Shown: in pieces, positions 9,861 through 17,449 of the stretch
Numbering within the stretch: position 1 is the first letter of the stretch
How the letters are laid out: each line of letters starts with the position of its first letter
Assembly: GCA_046485045.1 (NCBI GenBank)
Contig: JAWOHT010000027.1
Coordinates: 1-21,759 of the forward strand
Length of the DNA: 21,759 bases
Reading direction: 5' to 3'
From: JAFGPL01 sp046485045
GTDB taxonomy: Bacteria > Bacteroidota > Bacteroidia > Bacteroidales > UBA10428
Made by a program: the position numbers and the translations under genes
The notes under the pieces: model-generated
What the model was told of the DNA's origin: nothing
What the model saw: the letters and a program-made list of their open reading frames with translations, nothing else
Database searches by the model: none

Positions 9861-11324
9861 ATGGAAAAAAACGGATCGCAAGTGGTGAAATTTTTCAGCG
9901 GAAAAGAAATACCTGTTGAGTTACATAAGGTAAGAATTGTGCAGAAACTTTTTCTAAAACCTATTGAAGAACGCCTAAAGGCCATAGAGGAAGGAGGTTA
10001 TAATACTTTTTTGCTAAATACCAAAGATATTTTCCTTGATATGCTTACCGACAGCGGTACAAACGCCATGAGCGACAATCAGGTTGCTTCTATGCTACAG
10101 GCCGATGATGCCTATGCAGGCTCTCAGAGCTATTATAGAATGGAAAATGCACTGCGTGAAGTATTCGGACAGGAATATATACTGCCGGTACACCAGGGCA
10201 GGGCAGCAGAAAACATTATCTCCCAGACTTTTATTAAGAAGGGTGATGTTATTCCAATGAATTATCATTTTACAACAACCAAGGCCCATATGGAGCTTAA
10301 CGGGGGGCAGATACTTGAAATCTATACCGATGAAGCGCTCAAGATCAAAAGTGATGTTCCATTTAAAGGAAATATTGACATAGAAAAACTGAAAGATGTT
10401 ATTAAAAAATACGGAAAAGAGAATGTGCCTTTTGTAAGAATGGAGGCATCCACGAATCTTATCGGCGGACAACCTTTTTCAATTCAGAACATGCGCGATG
10501 TTAAAAAGGTGGCACAAGACAACGGTATTATGTTTGTGCTCGATGCCAGCCTTATTGGTGAAAATGCTTATTTCATCAAGCAGCGCGAACCCGAATTCAT
10601 GAACACTTCTATAAAGGATATTCTGCTTACCATGTGTAATTTTGCAGACATTGTTTATTTCTCCAGCCGCAAGGTTAGTTCCACAAGGGGCGGGGGAATC
10701 TGCACCAACCGCAAAGATCTTTATATGAAGATGCGCGACCTTGTTCCCCTCTACGAAGGATTTCTTACATATGGCGGTATGTCTGTAAGAGAGATAGAAG
10801 CAATGGCGGTAGGCTTAATAGAAACAACCGATGAGACCGTGATCAGCCAGTCGCCCTCTTTCATCGCTTATGCGGTTAAAGAACTCGACAGTTTGGGAAT
10901 ACCGGTAATTACCCCGCCGGGTGCTTTGGGATGCCATATAGACTCAATGGGCTTTTTGCCACATGTACCTCAACAGGAATATCCGGCTGGGGCACTGGCC
11001 TCTGCATTATACCTGATTTCAGGTTGTCGGGGTATGGAACGCGGCACCATTTCAAGTGTAAGGCTCGAAGACGGTACCGATCTTCTCGCAGATGTGGAGC
11101 TGCTTCGTCTTGCCTTCCCGCGACGGGTGTTTACACTTTCGCAAACCATGTTCCTTATAGACCGCATCAACTGGCTTTATCACAACCGTGACCTTGTGGG
11201 CGGATTGCGTTTTGTGGAAGAACCACCGGTATTGCGTTTTTTCATGGGGCGGCTTGAGCCAACTTCAGATTGGCCTCAAAAACTGATGAAGAAATTCAAA
11301 GCCGATTTTGGCGATAGCCTTTAA
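9861..11324 (+). CDS. divergent tyrosine phenol-lyase/tryptophanase family PLP enzyme
   Basis: The 487-residue protein aligns along its length with beta-eliminating lyases, which release phenol or indole plus pyruvate and ammonia from tyrosine or tryptophan. Recognisable blocks are YNTFLLNTKDIFLDMLTDSG, SYYRMENALREVFG, PVHQGRAAEN, GENAYFIKQRE and FPRRVFT. Residues that set tyrosine specificity in tyrosine phenol-lyase appear present: Thr138 (as Thr124) and Arg394 (as Arg381). Lys271 occupies the PLP-lysine position and Asp228 the ring-nitrogen contact. However, the usual MS[GA]KKD signature is FSSRKV here, and the Arg three residues after the Asp (Arg217 in tyrosine phenol-lyase, which contacts the PLP hydroxyl) is Leu231. 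So the fold is clear but the reaction is uncertain. A strong terminator follows the gene directly. Confidence 0.8.
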   Translation: MEKNGSQVVKFFSGKEIPVELHKVRIVQKLFLKPIEERLKAIEEGGYNTFLLNTKDIFLDMLTDSGTNAMSDNQVASMLQADDAYAGSQSYYRMENALREVFGQEYILPVHQGRAAENIISQTFIKKGDVIPMNYHFTTTKAHMELNGGQILEIYTDEALKIKSDVPFKGNIDIEKLKDVIKKYGKENVPFVRMEASTNLIGGQPFSIQNMRDVKKVAQDNGIMFVLDASLIGENAYFIKQREPEFMNTSIKDILLTMCNFADIVYFSSRKVSSTRGGGICTNRKDLYMKMRDLVPLYEGFLTYGGMSVREIEAMAVGLIETTDETVISQSPSFIAYAVKELDSLGIPVITPPGALGCHIDSMGFLPHVPQQEYPAGALASALYLISGCRGMERGTISSVRLEDGTDLLADVELLRLAFPRRVFTLSQTMFLIDRINWLYHNRDLVGGLRFVEEPPVLRFFMGRLEPTSDWPQKLMKKFKADFGDSL

Positions 11325-11333
11325 AAGTTTCTC

Positions 11334-11371
11334 AGAATCCGGTTACAACGCCGGATTCTTTGTTTAATTTT
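11334..11371 (+). terminator. Rho-independent terminator after the lyase gene
   Basis: AGAATCCGG at 11334-11342 and CCGGATTCT at 11351-11359 form a perfect 9-bp stem with an 8-base loop, followed by a T-rich tract to about 11371. It starts 10 bases after the lyase stop codon and ends 8 bases before the next gene's ATG, so the two genes are probably separate transcription units. Confidence 0.85.
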
Positions 11372-11378
11372 GTCTGTT

Positions 11379-12494
11379 ATGATCAATTGGGAAGAAATAA
11401 GGGACTTGTTCCCTGTCTGCAGAAAATTCGTTTACCTAAACGCCGCAGGCGGATCGCCTGTATCTTACCCTGCTGCCGCGGAAGGTAAAAGGTTTTACGA
11501 CGAGATGCTAAATGAAGGTGACACCTATTGGGACAGATGGCTTGAAAGGACAGAGGAGGTACGCAGGACTGTTGCAGGCTGCATCAATGCCGATCCGTCA
11601 GAGATAGGTTTTACTACCAATACCTCAACTGCAATGAATTATGTTGCCCATATGCTGCATAACCTCGGTGAGGTGCTTACCATGGAAGATGAATTTCCTT
11701 CAACAACATATCCCTGGCTAAACAGGGGCAAAAAACTGCATTTTGTAAAATCACTTAATACAGGTTACCCGGTTAATCAGATAAGGCAATTTATTAACAA
11801 CGATATAAAAATTCTTTTATCGAGCCATGTCCAGTACCGCACAGGATACCGGCAGAACCTTGAAAATCTTGGCGAACTGTGCGTCTCAGAAAACATGGTT
11901 AATGTTGTAAACGCCACTCAGTCAATGGGCATTTTTAATATTGATGTTAAGAAACATCACATAGATTTTCTTGTTTTTACGGGGCTTAAATGGGCAACCG
12001 CCGGTTATGGGATAGCAGGTATTTATATCAGCAGTAAGTATCTTGAAAAAACCAAGCTGCCCCTGGCCGGATGGCGGAGTGTGAAAGAGCCCGAACAAAT
12101 GAACAATGCCGATCTGGTTGTAAGAAAAGAAACTTCGGCCATTGAAAGCGGCTGCCCTCATTTCCCGAATATCTTTGCTCTTGGCGGGGCACTGCGTATG
12201 TTTAACCGTATTGGAAAACAAGAAGTTGAAAACAGGGTGTTGTATTTGAACAGGTATCTTGAGGCACGGTTAACGGCGACAGGCATGCCAGTTATTAAAC
12301 CTATTGCCGAAGAGAACCGATCGGGAATATTAATTGTTAAGACCAACTATGCCCGTGAAATTGTTGATAGTCTTGCCCGGAAAAATATCATCATCTCTGC
12401 ACGCGGCGAAGGGTTAAGAATTTCCGTGAACATTTTCAATAACGAAAATGATATAGACCGGCTGGCAGAAGAACTGAAAGAAGAAAATTTTTAA
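11379..12494 (+). CDS. aminotransferase class V family protein (cysteine desulfurase/epimerase-like)
   Basis: This is a fold-type I PLP enzyme of the class V group. From the ATG at 11379 it has 371 residues. The N-terminal VYLNAAGGSPV is the substrate-binding loop seen in isopenicillin N epimerase-like and cysteine desulfurase-like proteins. NTSTAMNYVA is the phosphate-binding turn region, and DFLVFTGLKWATAGYGIAGIY carries the likely PLP lysine, Lys204. The C-terminal small domain ends in RISVNIFNNENDIDRL, normal for the family. A TTG at 11370 could also serve as start but lies in the T-tract of the preceding terminator. No Cys-containing loop typical of true IscS/NifS enzymes is obvious and no Fe-S cluster genes are adjacent, so the substrate cannot be assigned. 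A TAATTTTG sequence at 11365-11372 matches the -7 consensus. Confidence 0.85.
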   Translation: MINWEEIRDLFPVCRKFVYLNAAGGSPVSYPAAAEGKRFYDEMLNEGDTYWDRWLERTEEVRRTVAGCINADPSEIGFTTNTSTAMNYVAHMLHNLGEVLTMEDEFPSTTYPWLNRGKKLHFVKSLNTGYPVNQIRQFINNDIKILLSSHVQYRTGYRQNLENLGELCVSENMVNVVNATQSMGIFNIDVKKHHIDFLVFTGLKWATAGYGIAGIYISSKYLEKTKLPLAGWRSVKEPEQMNNADLVVRKETSAIESGCPHFPNIFALGGALRMFNRIGKQEVENRVLYLNRYLEARLTATGMPVIKPIAEENRSGILIVKTNYAREIVDSLARKNIIISARGEGLRISVNIFNNENDIDRLAEELKEENF

Positions 12495-12538
12495 TAGAAA
12501 CCAATCATTTATCGTATTTATCATATAAAGACTTAAAT

Positions 12539-12979
12539 ATGAATTCGATTCAATCATTTATCCAGTTTCTGCAATCATGTATCACACCGGTAGCATTGAT
12601 TTCAGGGGTGGGGTTAATACTGCTTTCACTAACCAACAGGCTCGGACGTACCATAGACCGTTCAAGGATGCTTGTTAGTGAACTTGAAAAACACGATGCC
12701 ACAAAAAGAGATATTAAGATATCTGAGCTGAAAATACTGCATAAGCGAAGCCGGATTTTGCGAACATCTATTGCAGCTATTTCTTTCAGCATTCTTGCCA
12801 GCAGCCTTATAATACCTGTGCTCTTTGTAATGAGTATAAGTACATTAAACCTGAAAACAGTCGGGGTTATTTTGTTTATTTTAAGCATGTTTTCTCTGAT
12901 ATTGTCTGCAGTAATGCTAATGGCAGATGTTGTACTTGCTTTAAAAGCAGTGGAAAAGGAAGTGGAAGAGTATATTTGA
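12539..12979 (+). CDS. DUF2721 family membrane protein
   Basis: The 146-residue protein starts with the family-typical block TPVALISGVGLILLSLTNRLGRTIDRSR, in which a first membrane helix runs into a conserved Asn-Arg-Leu-Gly-Arg basic patch. A charged cytoplasmic-type loop follows (about 45-72), then two more hydrophobic helices (about 74-96 and 105-132). It ends in an acidic tail. This matches DUF2721, a widespread membrane family of unknown function. It stands alone between the aminotransferase and a convergent PLP enzyme gene. A long palindromic element begins 11 bases after its stop codon and could act as its terminator. Confidence 0.85.
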   Translation: MNSIQSFIQFLQSCITPVALISGVGLILLSLTNRLGRTIDRSRMLVSELEKHDATKRDIKISELKILHKRSRILRTSIAAISFSILASSLIIPVLFVMSISTLNLKTVGVILFILSMFSLILSAVMLMADVVLALKAVEKEVEEYI

Positions 12980-12990
12980 AAATGAAAAGA

Positions 12991-13092
12991 GGGTGTCTTA
13001 AAAGTTCTTAAATGCTCATCTTTGCTTGCCCGACTGGTTTATCCAGACTGGCTTTTGCAGGAATGTACGCTAAGAAGATTTTTAAGACACCC
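12991..13092. repeat. 102-bp imperfect palindrome, MITE-like or bidirectional terminator
   Basis: GGGTGTCTTAAAA at 12991-13003 is repeated exactly as its inverse TTTTAAGACACCC at 13080-13092. The match continues inwards as TTCTTA against TAAGAA with a small bulge, and the centre contains CTGG-TTTAT-CCAG. The whole segment can therefore fold into one long imperfect hairpin. It fills the gap between two convergent genes almost completely. No clear target-site duplication is visible. It resembles the termini of a non-autonomous insertion element, but a large shared terminator would look similar. Confidence 0.65.
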
Positions 13093-13101
13093 TTTTAATT
13101 C

Positions 13102-14364
13102 TTAAAGCTGAAATAAAGCGCCAATCTGTTCAGATTTGTATTTGCCGGCCTCAAGTTTTCCCTTGAGCTCGGAAAATGCTTTGATGGTGTATTCAACATG
13201 TTCAATGGTATGCACAGCAGTCGGGATAATCCTTAGCATTACCAGATCTTTTGGCACTACCGGGTAAATAACAATAGAGCAGAATATCTGGTAGTTTTCC
13301 CTGAGGTCCATGACCAGGTTTGAGGTTTCCTGGAGCGTAACATTCGAAAGAAATACCGGTGTTACCGGAGATTCGGTATGTCCGAGGTTGAACCCTTTTT
13401 CTTTTAACCCTTTTTGCAGGGCGTTAACAACTTTCCACAGGTTATCTCGCAGCTCGTTTTGCGTCTTTAACATATCAAGACGTTTGAGTGCGCCGATTAC
13501 CATAGCCATGGGAAGAGATTTGGCAAAGGTTTGTGAGCGCATGTTGTACCTCAGGAAATTGATGACATCCTCTTTTCCGGCAACAAAAGCACCAATGCCT
13601 GCCATTGCTTTTGCAAAAGTACTGAAATATAAGTCTATGCCATCCTGAACCCCAAAATGTTCACCTGTGCCTGCACCTGTGGGGCCCATTGTGCCAAACC
13701 CGTGGGCATCGTCAACAAGAAGCCTGAAATTGAATTTTTTCTTTAAATCAACAATTTCTTTTAGTTTTCCCAGGTCGCCTGCCATACCGAATACGCCTTC
13801 GGTAATTAAAAGTATTCCGCCTCCCGATTCTTTAACCAAACGGGTTGCACGTTCAAGCATCAACTCGCATTTTTGCATATCGTTGTGCGAAAAAATAAAA
13901 CTTTTACCACCGGCAGCCTTGTGCAGCCATATACCATCCATAATACAGGCATGCGATTCGGAGTCAAATACCACCACATCGTGGCGGTTGGTAAGCGATT
14001 GAATAATGGAGACCATTCCCTGGTAACCATAGTTTAAGAGAAATGCATCATCTTTTTTTACAAAATCAGCAAGCTTTCCTTCAAGTTCTTCATGTTTACT
14101 TGTCTGACCAGACATCATACGAGCCCCCATCGGGTAAGCAAGTCCCCAGTCTTTTGCAGCTTCAGCATCAACCTTTCTCACTTCAGGATTGTTGGCCAGC
14201 CCAAGGTAGTTGTTCAGGCTCCAGGCCAATACCTCTTTGCCCCTGAACATCATTTTGGGATTGATTTCACCTTCGAGTTTCGGAAACATAAAATAGCCAT
14301 GAGCTACTTTCATATACTGTCCCAGGGGACCTTTATTTTTTTCAATTTTATCAAAAATATCCAC
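13102..14364 (-). CDS. alpha-oxoamine synthase family acyltransferase (annotated-type glycine C-acetyltransferase)
   Basis: This 420-residue PLP enzyme belongs to the family of Kbl, BioF, HemA and serine palmitoyltransferase, which condense an amino acid with an acyl-CoA or acyl-ACP with loss of CO2. Visible are the N-terminal SLNNYLGLANNPEV, the glycine loop GARMMSGQTSKHEELE, the acceptor region SESHACIMDGI, TEGVFGMAGD, LVDDAHGFGTMG with Asp218 and His221, and the PLP lysine Lys252 in FSTFAKAMAGIGAF. Length and motifs are complete. The likely annotation label is 2-amino-3-ketobutyrate CoA ligase, but no threonine dehydrogenase gene is adjacent. In Bacteroidota, related enzymes also make sphingoid or sulfonolipid bases, so the amino acid substrate (glycine, serine or cysteate) is open. 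It has its own promoter-like sequence upstream. Confidence 0.85.
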   Translation of the reverse strand: MDIFDKIEKNKGPLGQYMKVAHGYFMFPKLEGEINPKMMFRGKEVLAWSLNNYLGLANNPEVRKVDAEAAKDWGLAYPMGARMMSGQTSKHEELEGKLADFVKKDDAFLLNYGYQGMVSIIQSLTNRHDVVVFDSESHACIMDGIWLHKAAGGKSFIFSHNDMQKCELMLERATRLVKESGGGILLITEGVFGMAGDLGKLKEIVDLKKKFNFRLLVDDAHGFGTMGPTGAGTGEHFGVQDGIDLYFSTFAKAMAGIGAFVAGKEDVINFLRYNMRSQTFAKSLPMAMVIGALKRLDMLKTQNELRDNLWKVVNALQKGLKEKGFNLGHTESPVTPVFLSNVTLQETSNLVMDLRENYQIFCSIVIYPVVPKDLVMLRIIPTAVHTIEHVEYTIKAFSELKGKLEAGKYKSEQIGALFQL

Positions 14365-14401
14365 GACTTTAATAATTTAAGTTTGTGACAAAATCAACGC
14401 A

Positions 14402-14432
14402 CAAAAGTAACTTTTTTTTAATTACTGCAAAA
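14402..14432 (-). promoter_or_regulatory. candidate promoter of the alpha-oxoamine synthase gene
   Basis: Read on the minus strand, TTTTG (14432-14428) is followed after 18 bases by TACTTTTG (14409-14402), an exact TAnnTTTG -7 element. The gene's ATG lies about 38 bases further on. The match to the Bacteroidota consensus is good but rests on sequence pattern only. Confidence 0.5.
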
Positions 14433-14767
14433 CCAACCGTTATTTCGAATATTATCATTCAGAACCAAAACCTCATCATTCGCCTTTGGCACATTCAACG
14501 AACTATTGCCTGCATTGCTCAAGCTATGCGGGATGTTTCTCGTTGTGAATTTTATAGATAACAACATACTTGTTCCGCTCATTTATTCCAATAATGTAAA
14601 GGCACACCTGCTCGAAATATTTTTTATTATAATCATTGGAGGAAGCCTCGCGGGCATTATTGGCATGCTTCTGGCTATACCGGTTTACACGGTGCTCAGT
14701 GTCATTGGGCGTGGAGTTCTTCCGTAAATTCAGGGTGGTTAAAAAACTTGCCGATAAGATCAATTAG
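14422..14767 (+). pseudogene. 3' remnant of an AI-2E family transporter gene (truncated and frameshifted)
   Basis: A frame open from 14422 and usable from a TTG at 14506 encodes PALLKLCGMFLVVNFIDNNILVPLIYSNN, followed by a glycine-rich helix ending GMLLAIPVYTVLSVIGR. This is the conserved last part of AI-2E/PerM-type transporters (the xDNNILxPxI and GxxGMxLAIP blocks). The frame then stops at 14727. Shifting by one base at about 14713 restores the family's usual C-terminus, EFFRKFRVVKKLADKIN, with a stop at 14765-14767. The N-terminal roughly 250 residues are absent; the region upstream is the promoter of the divergent PLP enzyme gene. Truncation plus frameshift means this is a decayed fragment, not a working small gene. 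Confidence 0.75.
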
Positions 14768-14809
14768 GGTCCCCTGTTGAAAACCTCTTCATAATTTTTC
14801 AGCCAAAAA

Positions 14810-14841
14810 TTGTGATCAGAGTATCTTCATTTATAAATTTG
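14810..14841 (+). promoter_or_regulatory. candidate promoter of the SNF2 helicase gene
   Basis: TTG at 14810-14812 is followed after 21 bases by TAAATTTG at 14834-14841, an exact -7 element. Transcription would begin near 14848, only a few bases before the ATG at 14857. The GTG at 14812 would then lie inside the -33 element and cannot be the start codon on this transcript. Confidence 0.55.
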
Positions 14842-14856
14842 GCAAAAACTAATTTT

Positions 14857-17328
14857 ATGGACCTTCAGCTCATCGAAAAACGTTATCAGGATGTTTCGTA
14901 CTATAAAAAGCCTGATTATCTTACACTTGAAGAGTGGCAATATGCGCTGCGGCGGCAATATGCCTCAAGGCATTATTTCAAAATAGAGCATATTGGCTCA
15001 CATCAGGTCTTTTCAGATTATAAAGTATACAATCCCGAGACAAAGAACCATTACAAAGTGTCAATCCGCAGCAGCGATACCAGCATGAATTTCTGCGAAT
15101 GCAATGATTTTAAAACCAATCTGCTGGGTACATGCAAGCACATAGAGGCGGTGCTGTTTCAGATTAAGGGCAATCCCGATTTGTCAGCAATACTTAAGAA
15201 AGAAGATTACCTGCCCGGTTATACCTCCATCTATCTGAAATATGAGGGCGAACGACGTGTGAAAATCCGGGTTGGAGCAGAAAAAGCAGAAGAGTATAAC
15301 CTTCTGAAAGAAAAATATTTTGATGATCAATCAATTTTAAAGGAATCTTCTTACGAAGTATTTGAAAAAATTATCGAAGAGGCCGCTGCCATCCATCCGT
15401 CATTCAGGTGCTACGGCGATGCACTTGAGCACATTGTTGAAGTGCGCGATAAAAAGAAAAGGATAGACATTGTAAGGAACAATTATCGCGATGCCATACA
15501 TAATGGTAAGTTCGACAGCCTGGTAAAAGCAAAGCTTTTTCCATACCAGAAAGAAGGTGTTTGTTTTGCTGCCGAAGCCGGCAAGTGCCTGATTGTTGAC
15601 GATATGGGCCTTGGTAAGACCATCCAGGCTATTGCTGTAACCGAACTGCTGAGGAAAGAAACCGGTATTTCCAGCGCCATAATAGTCTGTCCGACATCGC
15701 TTAAATATCAATGGAAAACCGAGATTGAAAAGTTTACCGACAGCAGCGTGCATGTAATTGAAGGTATTGTTGTAAAAAGGGCGTCACAGTATCAGAATAG
15801 TGCATTTTATAAAATTGTGTCATACCATACCGCTGTAAATGATATTGACTATATAAATGAATACGGCCCCGATATGGTGATACTGGATGAGGCACAACGG
15901 ATAAAAAACTTTAAGGCAAAGATTTCACAAAACATTAAAAAACTCCAGTCGGTCTATAAAATCGTACTTACCGGTACACCACTCGAAAACAAGCTCGAAG
16001 AACTCTATTCGGTGGTGCAGTTTGTAGATCCTTTCAAGCTGGGGCCTTTTCACCGGTATATGCAGGAGCATCGCATATTGAATGAAAATGGAAAAGTGAT
16101 CGGCTACCAGAACCTCAACAGAATCGGCGAAATATTGTCCGATACCATGATAAGGCGCAGGAAGCAGGATGTATTGCTGCAACTGCCCGAACGGATGGAC
16201 AAAAACCTGCTGGTGCCTATGACCGTGAAACAGCGTGAACTGCATGATGATTATAAATATCAGGTAGGACAGCTTATCTTTAAATGGAAGCGTATGGGTT
16301 TTCTCAAAGAGAAAGACCGCCAGCGCCTGATGATTTTCCTGAATATGATGCGCATGGTGTGCGACAGCACCTACATCATAGACCAGGAGACACGCAACGA
16401 TACCAAAATAGATGAGCTGATGAACATACTTGATGAATTCTTTGCCGAAGGCGATGAGAAGGTGGTGATTTTCAGCCAGTGGGAACGAATGACCCGGCTC
16501 GTGGCAAAAGAACTTGAGGCCAGAAAGGTATGGTTTGAATACCTTCATGGCGGGGTTCACAGCTCGAAAAGAGAGATACTTTTCAGAAATTTCTGTAATG
16601 AGCCAGAGTGCAAGGTATTTCTTTCAACCGATGCGGGCGGGGTGGGATTAAACCTGCAAGCCGCCTCGATGCTGATAAACCTCGATATCCCCTGGAACCC
16701 GGCTGTGCTCGAACAACGCATTGCCAGGATATACCGCATGGGACAGAAGCGCAACGTCAGCATTATCAACATGGTAGCAATGGATACCATTGAGGACAAT
16801 ATGCTCAGGCTTATTAAGTTTAAGAAATCAATGGCCGAAGGCGTACTCGATAATGGTGAAGACACTATCTTCATGGGCGAAGACAAGTTTAAGAAATTCA
16901 TGGATTCTGTGGAAAAAATGGTGGAAGGGCCTTCTTCGCCTGTTTCAAATGTGAACGATGAGGTACTGGAAGAAGCCGAACCAGTGGCCACAGAAATTAA
17001 ACCAGAGAAAGACCTGGTGCCTGTTCAGTCCGAACCTGTTCAGCAAACCCTTTTTGGCGATGACGACATTCCTGCCCCGGTTTCAGAAGAACCACAGGCA
17101 AAACAACCTGAAGCGTCATCGGGCGACCTGATAACAATGGGGGTAAGCTTTTTTAGTAAACTAACCGAAACGCTATCCAGCCCCGAATCAACGCAAAAAC
17201 TGGTGCAATCTCTGGTACAAAAAGACGAAGGTGGCAAAACCTACCTGAAAATACCGGTGGAAAACGAGAAAGTGGTTGAAAATGCCATGATGCTGATTTC
17301 GGGACTGTTGAAGAATATTAAGATTTAA
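14857..17328 (+). CDS. SWIM zinc-finger SNF2/RapA-type helicase
   Basis: From the ATG at 14857 this is an 823-residue superfamily 2 DNA translocase. An N-terminal SWIM finger has Cys80-x-Cys82 and Cys93-x-His95 (FCECNDF ... GTCKHIEAVL). The SNF2 core follows: Walker A DDMGLGKT with Lys254, Walker B LDEAQ with Asp344/Glu345, motif III LTGTPLENKLEEL, and the second RecA lobe with STDAGGVGLNLQAA and the arginine motif QRIARIYRMGQKR (Arg621). All helicase motifs are intact. Residues after about 685 form an acidic, proline-rich linker and a short conserved-looking tail. SWIM-SNF2 proteins remodel protein-DNA complexes or act on transcription or repair; the specific role is not known. A GTG at 14812 would add 15 residues but overlaps the promoter. 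No methylase or nuclease partner is adjacent. Confidence 0.9.
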   Translation: MDLQLIEKRYQDVSYYKKPDYLTLEEWQYALRRQYASRHYFKIEHIGSHQVFSDYKVYNPETKNHYKVSIRSSDTSMNFCECNDFKTNLLGTCKHIEAVLFQIKGNPDLSAILKKEDYLPGYTSIYLKYEGERRVKIRVGAEKAEEYNLLKEKYFDDQSILKESSYEVFEKIIEEAAAIHPSFRCYGDALEHIVEVRDKKKRIDIVRNNYRDAIHNGKFDSLVKAKLFPYQKEGVCFAAEAGKCLIVDDMGLGKTIQAIAVTELLRKETGISSAIIVCPTSLKYQWKTEIEKFTDSSVHVIEGIVVKRASQYQNSAFYKIVSYHTAVNDIDYINEYGPDMVILDEAQRIKNFKAKISQNIKKLQSVYKIVLTGTPLENKLEELYSVVQFVDPFKLGPFHRYMQEHRILNENGKVIGYQNLNRIGEILSDTMIRRRKQDVLLQLPERMDKNLLVPMTVKQRELHDDYKYQVGQLIFKWKRMGFLKEKDRQRLMIFLNMMRMVCDSTYIIDQETRNDTKIDELMNILDEFFAEGDEKVVIFSQWERMTRLVAKELEARKVWFEYLHGGVHSSKREILFRNFCNEPECKVFLSTDAGGVGLNLQAASMLINLDIPWNPAVLEQRIARIYRMGQKRNVSIINMVAMDTIEDNMLRLIKFKKSMAEGVLDNGEDTIFMGEDKFKKFMDSVEKMVEGPSSPVSNVNDEVLEEAEPVATEIKPEKDLVPVQSEPVQQTLFGDDDIPAPVSEEPQAKQPEASSGDLITMGVSFFSKLTETLSSPESTQKLVQSLVQKDEGGKTYLKIPVENEKVVENAMMLISGLLKNIKI

Positions 17329-17375
17329 AGTGGCCGAAATTGAGGGTTGGATAGATAAACAGAACACCCCCCCCA

Positions 17376-17441
17376 ATTCCCTTTGTTAAGGGGGAGTCAG
17401 GCGCTGCTAACGTATAAGCAGGATTCTAACAAAGAGGGAAT
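17376..17441. repeat. inverted repeat and degenerate member of the C/G-rich repeat family; possible shared terminator
   Basis: ATTCCCTTTGTTAAG (17376-17390) pairs with CTAACAAAGAGGGAAT (17426-17441) with a two-base bulge. The left half also reads TTCCCTTTNNTAAGGGGG followed by GTCA, the same pattern as the repeats flanking the DUF559 gene at 18751 and 19303. It lies between the convergent helicase and DNA polymerase IV genes, where it could end transcripts from both sides. Confidence 0.55.
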
Positions 17442-17449
17442 ATGGCGTT

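Noticed and set aside
15925..16560. 211-codon open frame antisense to the SNF2 helicase
   Set aside because: It is the shadow of conserved helicase motifs on the other strand; its translation shows no recognisable domain.
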